From Bacidia rubella (lineage: Eukaryota; Ascomycota; Lecanoromycetes; Lecanorales; Ramalinaceae), in contig JAVTIF010000013.1 of the NCBI GenBank assembly GCA_032158265.1, positions 806,001 through 870,000 on the forward strand: a stretch of DNA of 64,000 bases, in the 5' to 3' direction. Positions 11,508 to 22,738 of this stretch are shown piece by piece; position 1 is the stretch's first letter; every line of letters starts with the position of its first letter. The notes under the pieces were generated by a model, which worked only from the letters and a program-made list of their open reading frames with translations, made no database searches and had not been told where the DNA came from. Both the position numbers and the translations under genes were made by a program.

Positions 11508-13002
11508 GATGAAGGCAAGAGCAGATAAAGGACCACTCGCGACAAGAACAGTAGGGGTATCACGATGCAAATATTAAAGTATTAGGGCTCAAATGCCTGA
11601 CTAGCAGCCAAGAAGAAAGGATCGACTAAAGAGGTACGATGAAGTGATGATGGGGAGGATTAAAGCAGAAGAAATTGATGATGATGGGTGAGATGTATGA
11701 GGGTGATGTTGTTGCCAGGGAGCCGGCAAGAGATTGGATTTTAGAATGAGTTTGAGGAGTGGCAGCAGGCGTCGCACTAAGGAAACTTGGTTAAAAAACA
11801 GGATCGGGGGCGACGGATGATGATCTCAAGGTCTAGCCAAGTCAGGAGCCACCGAGAAACCGCAGATAATAGATAATAATGACAATGATGATAATAATCT
11901 CTTGCTACCTACTAGCGTAACAGTGAAGAACAGTAACGACGTTTCCCAGTATTATTGCTCCCAACAATTGCTTCCTATCCTTCAGACAGGCTTTAAACCC
12001 CCCCCCGGCCACAGCACGCCACAGGACCTCAAAGAGAGAGAGGGTCAGGGCGGCAAGGCCCAATATTCCTTAGCTTGACGCGTTCATTGGCGGGAGTCTA
12101 GAGCATGCAATTTCTCAAGAGGAATGGCTACTAGGTATGAGTCCATACGGCTAGTAAGAATGGAGCATAATGTCCCAGACTCACCAACTGGCAACTGCTG
12201 CTCCGCTTCATTTAATTCGCACGTCATTAACAATGTCCTTCTCCAAATAGACAATAGTTAATACGGTGACCTGCAACAATGGTGTCGCGAGCATGACATC
12301 GCGTTCTTCCACAACCCACCCAGAAGTAAGGTTACGGCAGCAGAATTACTGTCGGTCATACCACTATCATGGGAGGGACAGCAGGAAGGATAGGAGGCTA
12401 GCGGTGTAGCTTACAGCAGCTTCCGCATTGAGCTGTCCTAGAGGTAAGAGAGGTAGACAAGGGGGGCCAGGTCGAAGTTCGCCTTGGCGTAAACCATCTA
12501 GCCACAAACTCTACGTCATCCAAGGCGCGTTTCGCTCTTTGGCGTTGTTTAACAATTGATAATTCTTTGTGCCGGCCGCTTGTGTAGACATGCCTCCAGC
12601 TCATGTTTGGGACAGAACGTCTTCTGAACGACGTTGCAGGTCCACTCAGCATTATTGCCGTCATGACCGTTGACCATCCACCCGACCTTACAGGCGGGGG
12701 GTTTCGAAACCGGTTAGTAGCACGTGATCAACGGTATTGGAACCCATACGATAATCCCACAACTCCGTATGTTTCTTCCCAATTCTGTCATGAGACTGCG
12801 AACATCCCTCATCGATGGCGCTTGGTGAACTCCCTGCTTCTACCTCTTTCTCCGGCTTCGCCATCTTACGCTTGCGTTTTCCGCATGCGACGATTGCTTA
12901 GAGTCCTTGGATCAACGTGCATCTCAACGTGCAAGGCATTTATGCCCATGAAAAAGTTCGAAAGGTGTCCAGAGCACTGAGAACACGATACTTGGCATTG
13001 CT
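11508..13002. other. 1.5 kb divergent intergenic between HAM1-like gene and DUG3
   Basis: It serves as promoter for both flanking genes. It has ATA/GAT-rich short repeats near 11860-11900 and a C-run at about 12000. A small minus-strand ORF at 12398-12664 has no recognisable family and unusual composition, so it was not called. Confidence 0.5.
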
Positions 13003-14206
13003 ATGTGCCGGTTCCTCGTGCGTTGAGCCTCACGACCGATCAAAAACGCAAATCTAATCAAAGCAAGGTCTACAAAGGCCGTGATCCTATCCTGCTGTCG
13101 AATCTCATTCTAGCGCCCCAGCACTCCATCCTTACTCAATCTTACGATTCTCGCCTGCGCCTTGACACTAGGAGACCGCACAATGGAGATGGTTTCGGTA
13201 TTGGCTATTACACACCTGCCTCCCTCGGTCCAGATCCCTGTATATTTACCTCCACAATACCGGCCTGGAACTGTGTGAATCTGTCTCGTCTTGCGTCAAA
13301 GACCCAGTCGTCTTTGATTTTTGCTCATGTGAGGGCAACAACAGAAGGAAGCTTGTCAGATGCCAACTGTCATCCATTCTCACATGGCAACCTGATGTGG
13401 ATGCACAATGGAGGAATAGCCAATTGGACACATGTGAAACGAGCTTTGGCGCTAGAAGTTGGGGAAAGATGGTTCAATGCGGTTCAGGGCAGCACGGACA
13501 GTGAATGGGCGTTCGCTCTTTTCCTTGATTGCTTGGAAAGAGAAGGCGTCAACCCAGAAGCTAAAGAATACACCCACAATGGCTTTGGGCATCGAACACT
13601 ACGAAAAGCCATGCTTTGTACCATTGAGCGTATCAACAGCTTTGTCGCTCGCAACCAAGCGCACCAAAGCGCTGAAGAAGGGGTAGACAGCAGGAGCTTG
13701 CTCAATTTCGCTGTTACGGATGGGCATACTGTTATTTGTACCAAATACGTGAGTAGTAAGACAGACGAGGCAGCAAGCTTGTACTTCTCCAGCGGAACAA
13801 ATTGGAAGTTCACAGGCGAAAAGGGACAGTTCAAAATGGAGCGAAGGGATAAAGGCGCCGACATCGTATTGGTTGCAAGTGAGCCATTGACATTCGAACG
13901 AGGTTTGTTGAACGGCGGACTTTCTATTTGAAGTTGCTGATGATGCTTCCCACAGACAATTGGGTTACAGTTCCAACAAACTCGACCATTACAATTCACA
14001 AGCAGACCGTCATGATCCACCCAATTGTGGATGAGTTCTACAACGAAAGTCCGTCATACCAACGCTCAAGTGGCTATGCAGTCAGTAAGGGGCTGGTAAG
14101 TCATGCCCCAGGAGCCTCGCAAGGAAGCACAACGCCGAACACGCAGGCTGTAGATGATCTGAAAAGACAGCTAAGAACAGCAGTAGGTGGCGTTGAAAGT
14201 ATGTAG
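13003..14206 (+). CDS. DUG3: class II glutamine amidotransferase, glutathione degradation subunit DUG3
   Basis: A 366-residue protein. Exons are 13003..13017 (15 nt), 13068..13902 and 13956..14206. The tiny first exon encodes MCRFL and splices to VYKGRDPILLSNLI, giving the N-terminal Cys2 nucleophile required by N-terminal-nucleophile amidotransferases. Reading without the first intron would lose this Cys. RPHNGDGFGIGYYT, IFAHVRAT and MWMHNGGIANW are the conserved amidotransferase signatures. The third exon restores DNWVTVPTNSTITI after FER. In yeast, Dug3 with Dug2 removes the gamma-glutamyl group from glutathione in the cytosol; the same role is expected. The gene converges with the ZRG17-like gene, 121 bp apart. 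Confidence 0.92.
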
Positions 14207-14327
14207 GTCAATGATATATGATGACATAACTCCGACTATCGATGCATGGGTATCATATGCTCTCGCTGCTCTCGACCTCCAGGGCCAGCCTCGATTGTCC
14301 ACGCTCAAAAAAGAACAAGGCGAAACT

Positions 14328-15837
14328 TCAAAGACGATCCATATCCATCTGTACACTGACTTCCCATCTGCTGCCTCCTGCACCATAGCCACCTCCCAGC
14401 CTGCCCCTGACCAAATTTTGCACCCTTTCCCTTACCCTGCTCAGCACCTCTTCACTTCCTCTCACTCGTAACTTCAACCCCGCCATGCAAAGACCGTAAT
14501 GGACCTGCCAGAACCTCACGTCTTCAATGCCCGTCACGGACGGATCACTCTCAATATCCTTGAGGATATCATCAACTGCTTGCGAATTGTCATAGCTCAT
14601 CAGAAGCATCAGGCCCAACGTCTTCACCAGCCGAAAGCCTAAGGTGCACATGCTGACGGCAATAGTCGTCGATATTAGCCTATCGATCCAAAGGTACGTC
14701 TGAATGCTCAGGAGCGGTAAGAGCAACATAATAAGTGAACACGATATTGTCAAAAAATGACTAGGGTTCCCTAATATAGACGGCAGTGACTCGATGTAAG
14801 CGAATCGCATGGCCTTCCCTATCCTAGCGTGGTTCTTCAAGCCCAGCGCACTGATCAGAGTAGCCCCGACGGCCAGAAGGGCCGCTGAGTCGACCTCGCC
14901 TGCCGAAACCCGTTCGTGCTCGTGCGAATGATGTGCTTCATGCTCCCCGATACCTTCCAGTATATGTTGCAAATTGTGCGAGATCAGGTCTAAACCCATA
15001 AAAAGCAGTAAGACCGACATGGCGAAACCAGCCAGCACCTCTGCCCGCTCAAGACCAAAAGGATGGCGTATGCTCGATCGCTTCCAGACCTCAAAGTTCC
15101 CTAAAATGTCCACCGCTACACAGAGCATAGCTCCGAGGGAGTCAAAAAGAATCAGATGGCTCAACGCGGTGAGAGCGAGGGAGCCTTCAGCGCTCCATAG
15201 GGTGTAAGCTGCGACTGCCATATGGCAAATTGACCAGTAGACACGATTTGTCTGCTGTCGAGACATGCTACGGCGGCATTCCTTTAAGGTCGGGACGGGG
15301 AGCGAGTTCGGAAGCGACAAAGGAGGGCGTGGTGGAGGCTCGAGGAATATTTGGTGGGAGACACTGCTGTGCTTGTATTTGTGACCACGGCGCTGCCCTA
15401 TATTCTATATAGTTGCGAACCTCTGCTTAGCTCTTCATACGAACATATACCAACAAGAGTTTAGGGGTGGCTCCTACCGATTTGGCTGTGACAGGCGCCT
15501 TTGCCATTGAAGCAGGCTGGAAGTTAAACACTCCATTGGCGTCTTCGACCATGAGGCTAGGCTTGCGACCCTCGTTGTATCTCGCGCCTTCGTTGCTCTC
15601 GACGGATATCGGTGTGTACAAGGCGTTTGCATCGCTCTCGGCAAGTGGGACTGTTGTGGTCACAAAGCTAGGAATAGAACCATGACGCGTAGGAGGGAAA
15701 TTCTCTTCTAAGGGCGACAGCGCTGCAGAGTCATACGTGGATTTGGTGGGAGAATTGGAGAAGCCTTCAAGCAGATCGTCAGGGGGAGGAGTAGGCGTTC
15801 GCGGTGGCAGAGGGATTGGACGGTTCGAGGCTGTCAT
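14328..15837 (-). CDS. ZRG17: ZRG17-type cation diffusion facilitator (zinc transporter subunit)
   Basis: A 478-residue protein from exons 15478..15837 and 14328..15404. The join gives NIGQRRGHKYKHSSVSHQ followed by IFLEPPP. The first ~120 residues are a disordered Pro/Ser/Thr-rich cytosolic region. About six membrane segments follow, with a His-rich loop (GEHEAHHSHEHER). CDF carriers normally have HxxxD in membrane segments 2 and 5. Here segment 2 reads ILFDSLGAM, with no His, and segment 5 reads YIESLPSILGN, with neither residue. This is as expected of the non-transporting partner subunits (yeast Zrg17, human ZnT6), which pair with a catalytic CDF to load zinc into the ER or Golgi. It is divergent from the LYS2-like gene across 395 bp. 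Confidence 0.85.
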
Positions 15838-16232
15838 TGTCCTTTGTTCTCTGTGAATGCTCGGTTAGCATGCTGTGCAGAGCATGCTTTGAAGTGAGAA
15901 AGCTGGCGATTGCCAAGATATAGTAATTGAAATATCACGACCAAGGTTGCAAATCAGTCGCTTTACCAGATTCAAAGTGGTTACCTACATGTTGGAAAAA
16001 GCTTGGCGCTAGCGGGAGTGGTTCTTGTGGGCTTTCACAACCCTACTTTTTCCTCCCCAAGGTGAGTCAACGATACTGTGCCTTGGCCTCTCCCAGTGCA
16101 ATCTGACACATGTACCCCTAGTCAAACTCCGTCGTCTCAACTGGTCTCTGATCACTCGTGAAAGCAAGCATCCACAAACACGATTGTGCATAGACCGATG
16201 CGCACACTTCAAACCCCCAAATCCTCGCTACA
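15838..16232. promoter_or_regulatory. divergent promoter of ZRG17-like and LYS2-like genes
   Basis: 395 bp between two divergent start codons. It carries one TGAGTCA at 16063-16069, the consensus of the bZIP activator of general amino-acid control (Gcn4/CpcA/CPC1), 164 bp upstream of the LYS2-like ATG. The space is too small for the ~220 missing N-terminal residues of a normal LYS2. Confidence 0.5.
16063..16069. promoter_or_regulatory. TGAGTCA, possible CpcA/Gcn4 site upstream of LYS2-like gene
   Basis: An exact TGASTCA match. The motif is short enough to occur by chance about once in 8 kb, but its position before a lysine-pathway gene fits cross-pathway control. Confidence 0.35.
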
Positions 16233-19200
16233 ATGGCAGAATTGCCTGATCCAACCGCAGACCTTGACTGGTCAGGTTATGTAGGATCAATACAGGAACA
16301 TTTCAGCGAAAACGCAAAGAAATACCCCGAAAGACTTTGCGTAGTAGAGACGGAATCCTCTACAAGCGACAAGAGAAGCTTCACTTACAAGCAAATCTAC
16401 GAAGCTTCGAACATGTTGGCGCACCATTTGCATGACGCAGGCGTAACGAATGGAGACGTTGTTATGATGTCCGTCTTTCCTGAGATAATGTTTCCTTTAC
16501 TGTTATCGTGACTTTCATTCAGGAAGCAAATCCTGGGAACTCAACTCCCTAAGATACGCCTTTTGCGTTGTGAGGCCAATTATACAGAGCAATGCTGATT
16601 GTGTAATTGTTTTTCAGCTGGGCCCATCGATCAGTCGATTTGGTCGTCGGTATCATGGGGACTTTGGTATAGTCTTATCCTGGTGCAGAAGGCTGTCCTA
16701 TGTCTGTGCCTTGTAGATACTGACCGTGATCTTTGCTCTTGACTAGGCTTCCGCTGCCACAATGAGCATTCTCGATCCTGCCTACCCTCCAGCCAGACAG
16801 AAGGTCTATCTTGAGGTTGCCCAGCCGCGAGCTTTAGTCAATCTTGCAAAGGCAACAGATGAGGCCGGAGCGTTGGCTCCTATTGTACGACAATACATCG
16901 ATGAGCAATTACAGCTCAAGACTGAGGTTCCATCGCTCCGCATAAACGACGAAGGATTTCTCTCCGCGAACGCTACCGGAAAGGATCTGTTTGCGCCAGT
17001 CAGAGCAAAGGCTGCTTCACCGCCGGCTACCTTGGTCGGTCCGGATAGCTCACCGACTCTTTCGTTTACCAGCGGGTCAGAAGGACGACCTAAAGGCGTA
17101 CTGGGGCGCCATTTCAGTACGCGTTGCTGCTCTAATCGCTTTTTGACTTACTAACCAATTATGCAACAGGCCTTGCCAAATATTTCGGTTGGATGGCCGA
17201 GACTTTCCACCTCAGTTCGGAGAGTAGATTCACGCTCCTCTCAGGAATAGCTCATGATCCGGTCCAGGTAAGCTTCGACGACAGGCTGGGAAGTATGGGA
17301 CACTGAAGTTCCTTTGCCAGCGAGACATCTTTACTCCTCTGTATCTTGGGGCGCAACTGCTCGTGCCTTCAAAAGAAGATATCCAACACGAGAAACTAGC
17401 TGAATGGATGCTGAATCATTCTCCGACCACGACGCACTTGACGCCTGCAATGAACCAGATACTTGTTGGAGGCGCAACAACAAGCTTCCCATCCTTACGA
17501 AGTGCATTTCTTGTAGGGGACGTCCTTTCTAAGAGGGACTGCAGAAGCCTGAGATCTCTCGCTATCAATGTCAATATCGTAAACATGTATGGTAAGTAAC
17601 ATGCAAGACGGCCTATTTGGAAGACAGTGCTAATCCCAGATGATCTATAACAGGCACGACCGAGACACAGAGAGCCGTAAGTTACTACTCGATCCCAAGT
17701 CAAGCCCAAGATCCAGGCTACTTGGAGAATCTCAAGGATATCATACCGGCAGGGAAAGGTATGCAGGGGGTACAGCTTCTTGTGGTCAACAGAGAAGATA
17801 AGCACAAGCTCTGTGGGGTCGGGGAGGTTGGGGAGATCTACGTTCGCGCCGCTGGTCTAGCCGAAGGGTACAAAGGAGACCAGGAATTGAACGATCAGAA
17901 ATTTCTGCAGAATTGGTTTGCAAATAGCGAGACATGGCTCGAGATCGACAGGAAAATCCATAGGAATGAGCCGTGGAGAAAGTATTACAAAGGTCCTCGT
18001 GACAGGCTTTATCGGACGGTAGGCAATATTACCCAACTTGCGATTACCCCCAAAAATATGGCTCGCAAGATGTATAGCTGCCTTGCAAAGTGATGCTGAC
18101 TCAAGGATCTTGACAGGGCGACTTGGGTAGATACATAGATTCTACTGGTGTGGTCGAGTGTACAGGAAGGGCTGATGACCAAGTGGTAAGTGTCTTCAAC
18201 AATCCTTCCTCAAATTTTTGGCCATTCTTGAGCTCTTCGTCACTTCCACCTAGGAGCGTCTAGCTGATTCAGAGATTCCTCCCAGAAAATACGCGGTTTT
18301 CGCATAGAACTGAACGAGATTGATAGCAATTTGAGCCAGAATTCTCTCATCAGAGATTGTAAAACACTGGTCAGAAGAGATAAGGATGAAGAGCCAAAGC
18401 TCGTAAGCTATGTCGTGGTGGAAATTGCCCATTGGCTACAGTTTCTTAAAGAAAGGGCCTTAGAAGACGTTGATGACGAAGGGACTGAGTATGGACCTAC
18501 CAAGGTATACTCCAAAAGGTTTACAAGAATGCAGGCGGAGGTTCGTGATCACCTGAAAGATCGTTTAGCCGAATATGCGATACCTACACGATTCATCTTC
18601 CTCAGCAAGCTGCCACTGAACCCTAACGGTAAAGTTGACAAACCAAATCTGCCATTCCCAGATATTGCAGAACAGACAGAGGAGGCGTCAAATGACGACC
18701 TGAAGAGGTGGGACTCTCTCACACAGACCGAGCGACTGGTCGCCACCAAGTGGGCAAATCTTATACCCGGCCTCAATAAACAGACTATTGAGCCTCGACG
18801 ATCCTTCTTTGACCTTGGTGGACATAGCATCCTGGCTCAGCAGATGTTACTGGACATAAGAAGGCAGACTGGAGCAGACGTCACCATAAATGTGCTATAT
18901 GCAGGCCCGAGACTAGATGAATTCAGTGCGGAGCTAGACAAGCATCTGGGTCTGGCAAGCGGGACTGTCAATGGTGACATGGAAACACAATTCAAGCCTC
19001 CGGCATATGCACAGTCCCTTGCACGACTCCTTCAGCAATTGCCCAGGACATTTCAAACCGCTGATCCGGCAACGATCCGTTGTTCAGCAAAGCCAACGGT
19101 CTTCCTCACTGGAGCGACTGGTAAGTGAATACTCGAAACACAGTGCTGTGTAACGATTGTGCTGATTCCGATGTTTGCTCAGGATTTTTGGGAGCTTATA

Positions 19201-20439
19201 TCATGAAGGACATCCTAGAGAGAGTTGATTTTGGCATCAGACTCATTGTCCACGTGCGGAATGTCAAAGACGTACAGGCTGCTCGTGACAGATTAAGATG
19301 GTCCGCAGAGCGATATCTGACTTGGCAGGACGATTGGTCAGCCTGCATCCAGCCCGTCATTGGTGATTTGTCAAAGCCGCAGCTCGGTGTTGACCAGCAA
19401 ACATGGCAAAAGCTGACAGAGGAAGTCGATGTTGTTATCCACAATGGAGCCACTGTTCATTGGGTGAAGGTAAGCTATTGTTCCATTCTGTCGAGATTCG
19501 CTAACCTACTTTGGGGAGCCTTACGCAGACCTTGAAGCCTCAAATGTCCTTTCTACCACTGATTGTTTGAGCCTTTGCAACGAGGGAAAGCCCAAACTGT
19601 TCTTGTTCGTTAGCAGTACGAGCTCACTTCCTGCTACTAACGCTCAGATGGTGTACGAGACCGATGAGCTGCCTGGCAGTCACACCGGTCTGAGCACCGG
19701 CTATGGTCAAACGAAATGGGTGTCTGAACAGCTAAGCATTGCCGCTGGTAGGAGAGGCCTTCAGGGAACGATAGTCAGGCCGGGTTATGTGCTTGGGGAC
19801 CCAAAGACTGGCGTTTGTGTTCTGGACGATTTTTTGATCCGTCTCCTCAAAGGCTCTGTCCAGCTAGCAGCCAGGCCGCGCATCTCAAACACAATTAACG
19901 CTACCCCCGTCAATCGAGTCGCTCGAGTGGTCGTCGCTGCTGCTCTAAATCCTCTTTGTGGCGGGATAAGCGTTGCTCATGTCGATGGCCAGCCGCGTCT
20001 ACAAATGAGAGAATACTTACACACCCTCGAGGTGCACGGTTTCCGAGCTCCAGAGATTCAGTACGAGGCTTGGAGGGATAAATTAGAAGGGTATGTCACA
20101 GCAGGAGCGCAGGAGAAAGATTTGGAGCAACATGCGCTTATGCCGCTCTATCACTTTTGCATCAACGATTTGCCAGCGACAACCCGAGCTCCAGACCTTG
20201 ATGATAGCAACACTAAGAAGATATTGAAAGCGGATGCGGACAATTGGGCAGGCAGCAACAAAGGGAATGGAGGTGGCATCAGTTGTGAAGATGTGAGCAT
20301 GTACCTTGGGTACTTGGTCGCGATAGGCTATATAAGCAGACCGTCTGGCAAGGGAAAGCCGTTGCCGAAAATTGATCTGACTGCAAGTCAATTGAAGGCG
20401 GATGGGGCTGTGGGCAGTCGTGGAGGGGTGTCGAGGTAA
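16233..20439 (+). CDS. LYS2: LYS2-type L-2-aminoadipate reductase (A-T-R), N-terminally short
   Basis: Predicted 1,166 residues from ten exons: 16233..16468, 16618..16666, 16747..17116, 17170..17267, 17321..17591, 17654..18018, 18117..18185, 18286..19120, 19183..19469 and 19519..20439. All phases close. The adenylation domain includes ILDPAYPPARQ, FTSGSEGRPKGVLGRHFS, NMYGTTETQRAV, GRADDQVKIRGFRIEL and the A10 Lys in NPNGKVDKP. The carrier domain has DLGGHSILAQQ with phosphopantetheine Ser667. The reductase has TGATGFLGAYI and the YGQTKW catalytic Tyr/Lys. It would reduce 2-aminoadipate to the semialdehyde in lysine synthesis. The protein begins where residue ~220 of the yeast enzyme (~1,390 residues) aligns, so the N-terminal condensation-like region is absent. 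Nine introns and divergent loops suggest a paralog; start and some small exons are uncertain. Confidence 0.85.
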
Positions 20440-20751
20440 AGACGTATGTGATAGGACAGTCATGCATAGCTGGTATAGTGACTCGAAGCTTGGGACACGT
20501 ACGTTAGATGTCAAATGCCTAAACTTAATTCCATGTAAACCTTAGATGTCTGGTAGGGTGTGCAAAATCCTGCTCTCCTTGATTTCTCTCTTTGATTTGC
20601 GAGAGGGCATTGAAGTCGAATTGATCATCTAGAATAGGGAACCAGCACCTTTCGACCACACGAAGCCTTCCGCCTCTCATTGGCAATGTCTCTCAGCATT
20701 GCTGCCAAAAGGGCTACATTGTGATATCACGATTGACAATGGAGAGAAGAG
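20440..20751. other. intergenic between LYS2-like gene and MDM10
   Basis: 312 bp containing the 3' flank of the LYS2-like gene and the MDM10 promoter; no other feature seen. Confidence 0.6.
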
Positions 20752-22032
20752 ATGCTTGGCTTCATGTACTATGTCCAAAACGCTTTTCTTGACGCAACTG
20801 GGTGGAACAGAGACAACAGCTATGGCACGCTGACAGCCACTCCCCAAAGTAAGGACCTCGCAAACTACCAAAGTGCATAATCTGAACTTCGTGCAGATAT
20901 CTTAGACTTTGTAACACCCAATGCCCTTCGCCTACATGTCTCATCGCTATCCTCACCAAACTTTGCAAGCTCTTACAGCGTAGGCAGCATCGGTCTGCTC
21001 GACGGCTCTCTATCATATTTATACAGCAGCCGAGCTTTGATCAACCTTGCTTCTAAGAGCAATGAAATCAGTCTTGGTGCTGTTGTGCCTGCCTATCGTC
21101 AGCTGCAGCAGTTGCAGCGGCCAGACGAGGCATCATGGTGGGAAATATGGCATCAAGGAAAGAGGATAGACCGAAAGGACACTCTTCTCTACGGACGCCT
21201 CTACCTGCCCAGATCCATGCTTGAAGCTTTGTACATGCGTCGACTCAGCCCAAAAACGCAACTGAACGTATCTTGTGTCAGCGACTCGAGACTTCCAAAT
21301 GGCGGCACTATCCTAGCTCACCTCCAATACGATGCCGCAAAGCACTGTACTGAATACATGTACAGCACAGACAGTGCACTGTTGGGGATTAGAACACTTT
21401 ATAATTTTGGATATGAGGATGAAGTAGCCAGCACCCACTCACGTGGAGCTGTCGATGTATCAAACCTCACTGGTAATGACCTGGCCACAGCAGTCGAAAT
21501 TGACCAGACTTCGAGACCGCAAGGTCGTCTGTCGGCTGGGGCTGAGGTATACTACGGTTTATTGAACAAATCTGGAGGTTTATCGACCGGCTTGCGTTTC
21601 GCCACCCTGCCGTCACACACAGGTTTCCCTTATACAATGACCTGTACACTGAATCCACTCATGGGAAACCTAAGCAGCACCTACTCGGTACTCGCAAATC
21701 CTTGGCTCGGTTTAAGTACAAGATTTGATTTCAATGTGTATTCCTATGAAAGTGACGTCCATGTTGGCCTGCAGCGGTGGGTTCGCAGACCAACAGAACC
21801 CCAGGACAACCTGAGCTGGGCACGGGAGAAAATGGGAAAGCCACCCCTCTTCAACAAACCGGAAGCACCTTCAGGCTGCTTGAAAGCAAGGGTTGATCAA
21901 CGAGGCACTGTCTGTTTACTTTGGGAGGGCAGATTCAAAGAGCTTCTGTACAGTTGCGGAACCATTCTTGACTTTCAGAGGAAGGAGAACGTCATCAAGA
22001 GCTTTGGTATTGAATTGCAATACTCATCTTGA
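20752..22032 (+). CDS. MDM10: mitochondrial outer-membrane beta-barrel MDM10 (ERMES/SAM)
   Basis: A 410-residue protein from exons 20752..20848 and 20897..22032. Splicing joins MLGFMYYVQNAFLDATGWN...TPQ to NILDFVTPNALRLHVSSLSS, the standard Mdm10 N-terminus. Later family landmarks are GSIGLLDGSLSYLYSS, LYGRLYLPRSMLEALYMRR, RLSAGAEVYYG and SGGLSTGLRF. Mdm10 is a 19-strand barrel in the mitochondrial outer membrane. It belongs to the ER-mitochondria tether (with Mmm1, Mdm12 and Mdm34) and also assists the SAM complex in Tom40/Tom22 assembly. There is no cleavable presequence, as expected. The length is at the short end for filamentous fungi, but the barrel appears complete. Confidence 0.93.
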
Positions 22033-22738
22033 TCTACCCAACGCCTGGATCCGCTGGCAATGTCATTGATGTTGTCAGCGTCACCTTGGCTTTAGTGAAA
22101 ATTTGTGGCTTCTATGTGAAGCAACAGCTCGGACTATCATGATCTATAAAGCTGAACTTACATACTTCATATGGAGATCTCCAGGTCCGCAAAAAGCTCC
22201 CTTGAGAGATGTGTGGAAAATTGTACGTAATCATTCTGGTCCATCTCCCAGCGTCAATATAGCTAGCTTTTGTTGACATATGCCAGTCATGACGGAGGAT
22301 GACACAAATAATGCTGCAAGACACTAAATACTGGCGGTCTTGGCACTGAGTTTACCCCTATAACGTTAGGGGGATACCTTTAGAGGATACCCCGGAGAGC
22401 ACCCCTAAAGGTACTTTTTCCGGGCAGCGGGACCTTAGAGCGGCCTAAAACCACCCCTAAGCCCAAGCTTATTAGCCTGTTGCAGCACTAATTGTGTCAT
22501 CCTCCGTATTCGATCTGAAGCCGATAGCGGTTTTAGCAGCCACGCCAGGACCGCTTTTACGATAGGTTATGTCGAAACGCTCTCTTGAGACAAATACTAT
22601 CCGGCAGACCCATTGTCTACTGTTGGGCAGGATTTTCTCGGGGCATAAGTGCAATGTCGTTTGTGATCTGAGGCTCGGGTGACGATGCGTACGGTGTATG
22701 TACAGTTTACTGATATAGAAATTCAGACATATATTCAC
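22033..22738. other. intergenic between convergent MDM10 and bestrophin-like genes
   Basis: No gene is supported. It holds the G/C-rich hairpin cluster at 22353-22460, unlike its surroundings in composition. Confidence 0.5.
22353..22460. repeat. G/C-rich inverted-repeat cluster
   Basis: A near-palindrome at about 22354-22371 (CCCC...TAACGTTA...GGGG) is followed by a 12 bp stem with one mismatch at 22375-22386 and 22402-22413, loop 15 nt. Further ACCCCTA/CCTTAG words follow. It could be the end of a degraded small DNA element or a transcription-end hairpin; no target duplication is evident. Confidence 0.4.

Noticed and set aside
12398..12664. Small minus-strand ORF between HAM1-like gene and DUG3
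   Set aside because: No recognisable domain, no matching neighbours, Arg/Ser-rich shadow-like composition.
16233..20439. Secondary-metabolite gene cluster around an NRPS-like A-T-R protein
   Set aside because: The motifs are those of aminoadipate reductase and the neighbours are housekeeping genes, with no tailoring enzymes or cluster regulator.
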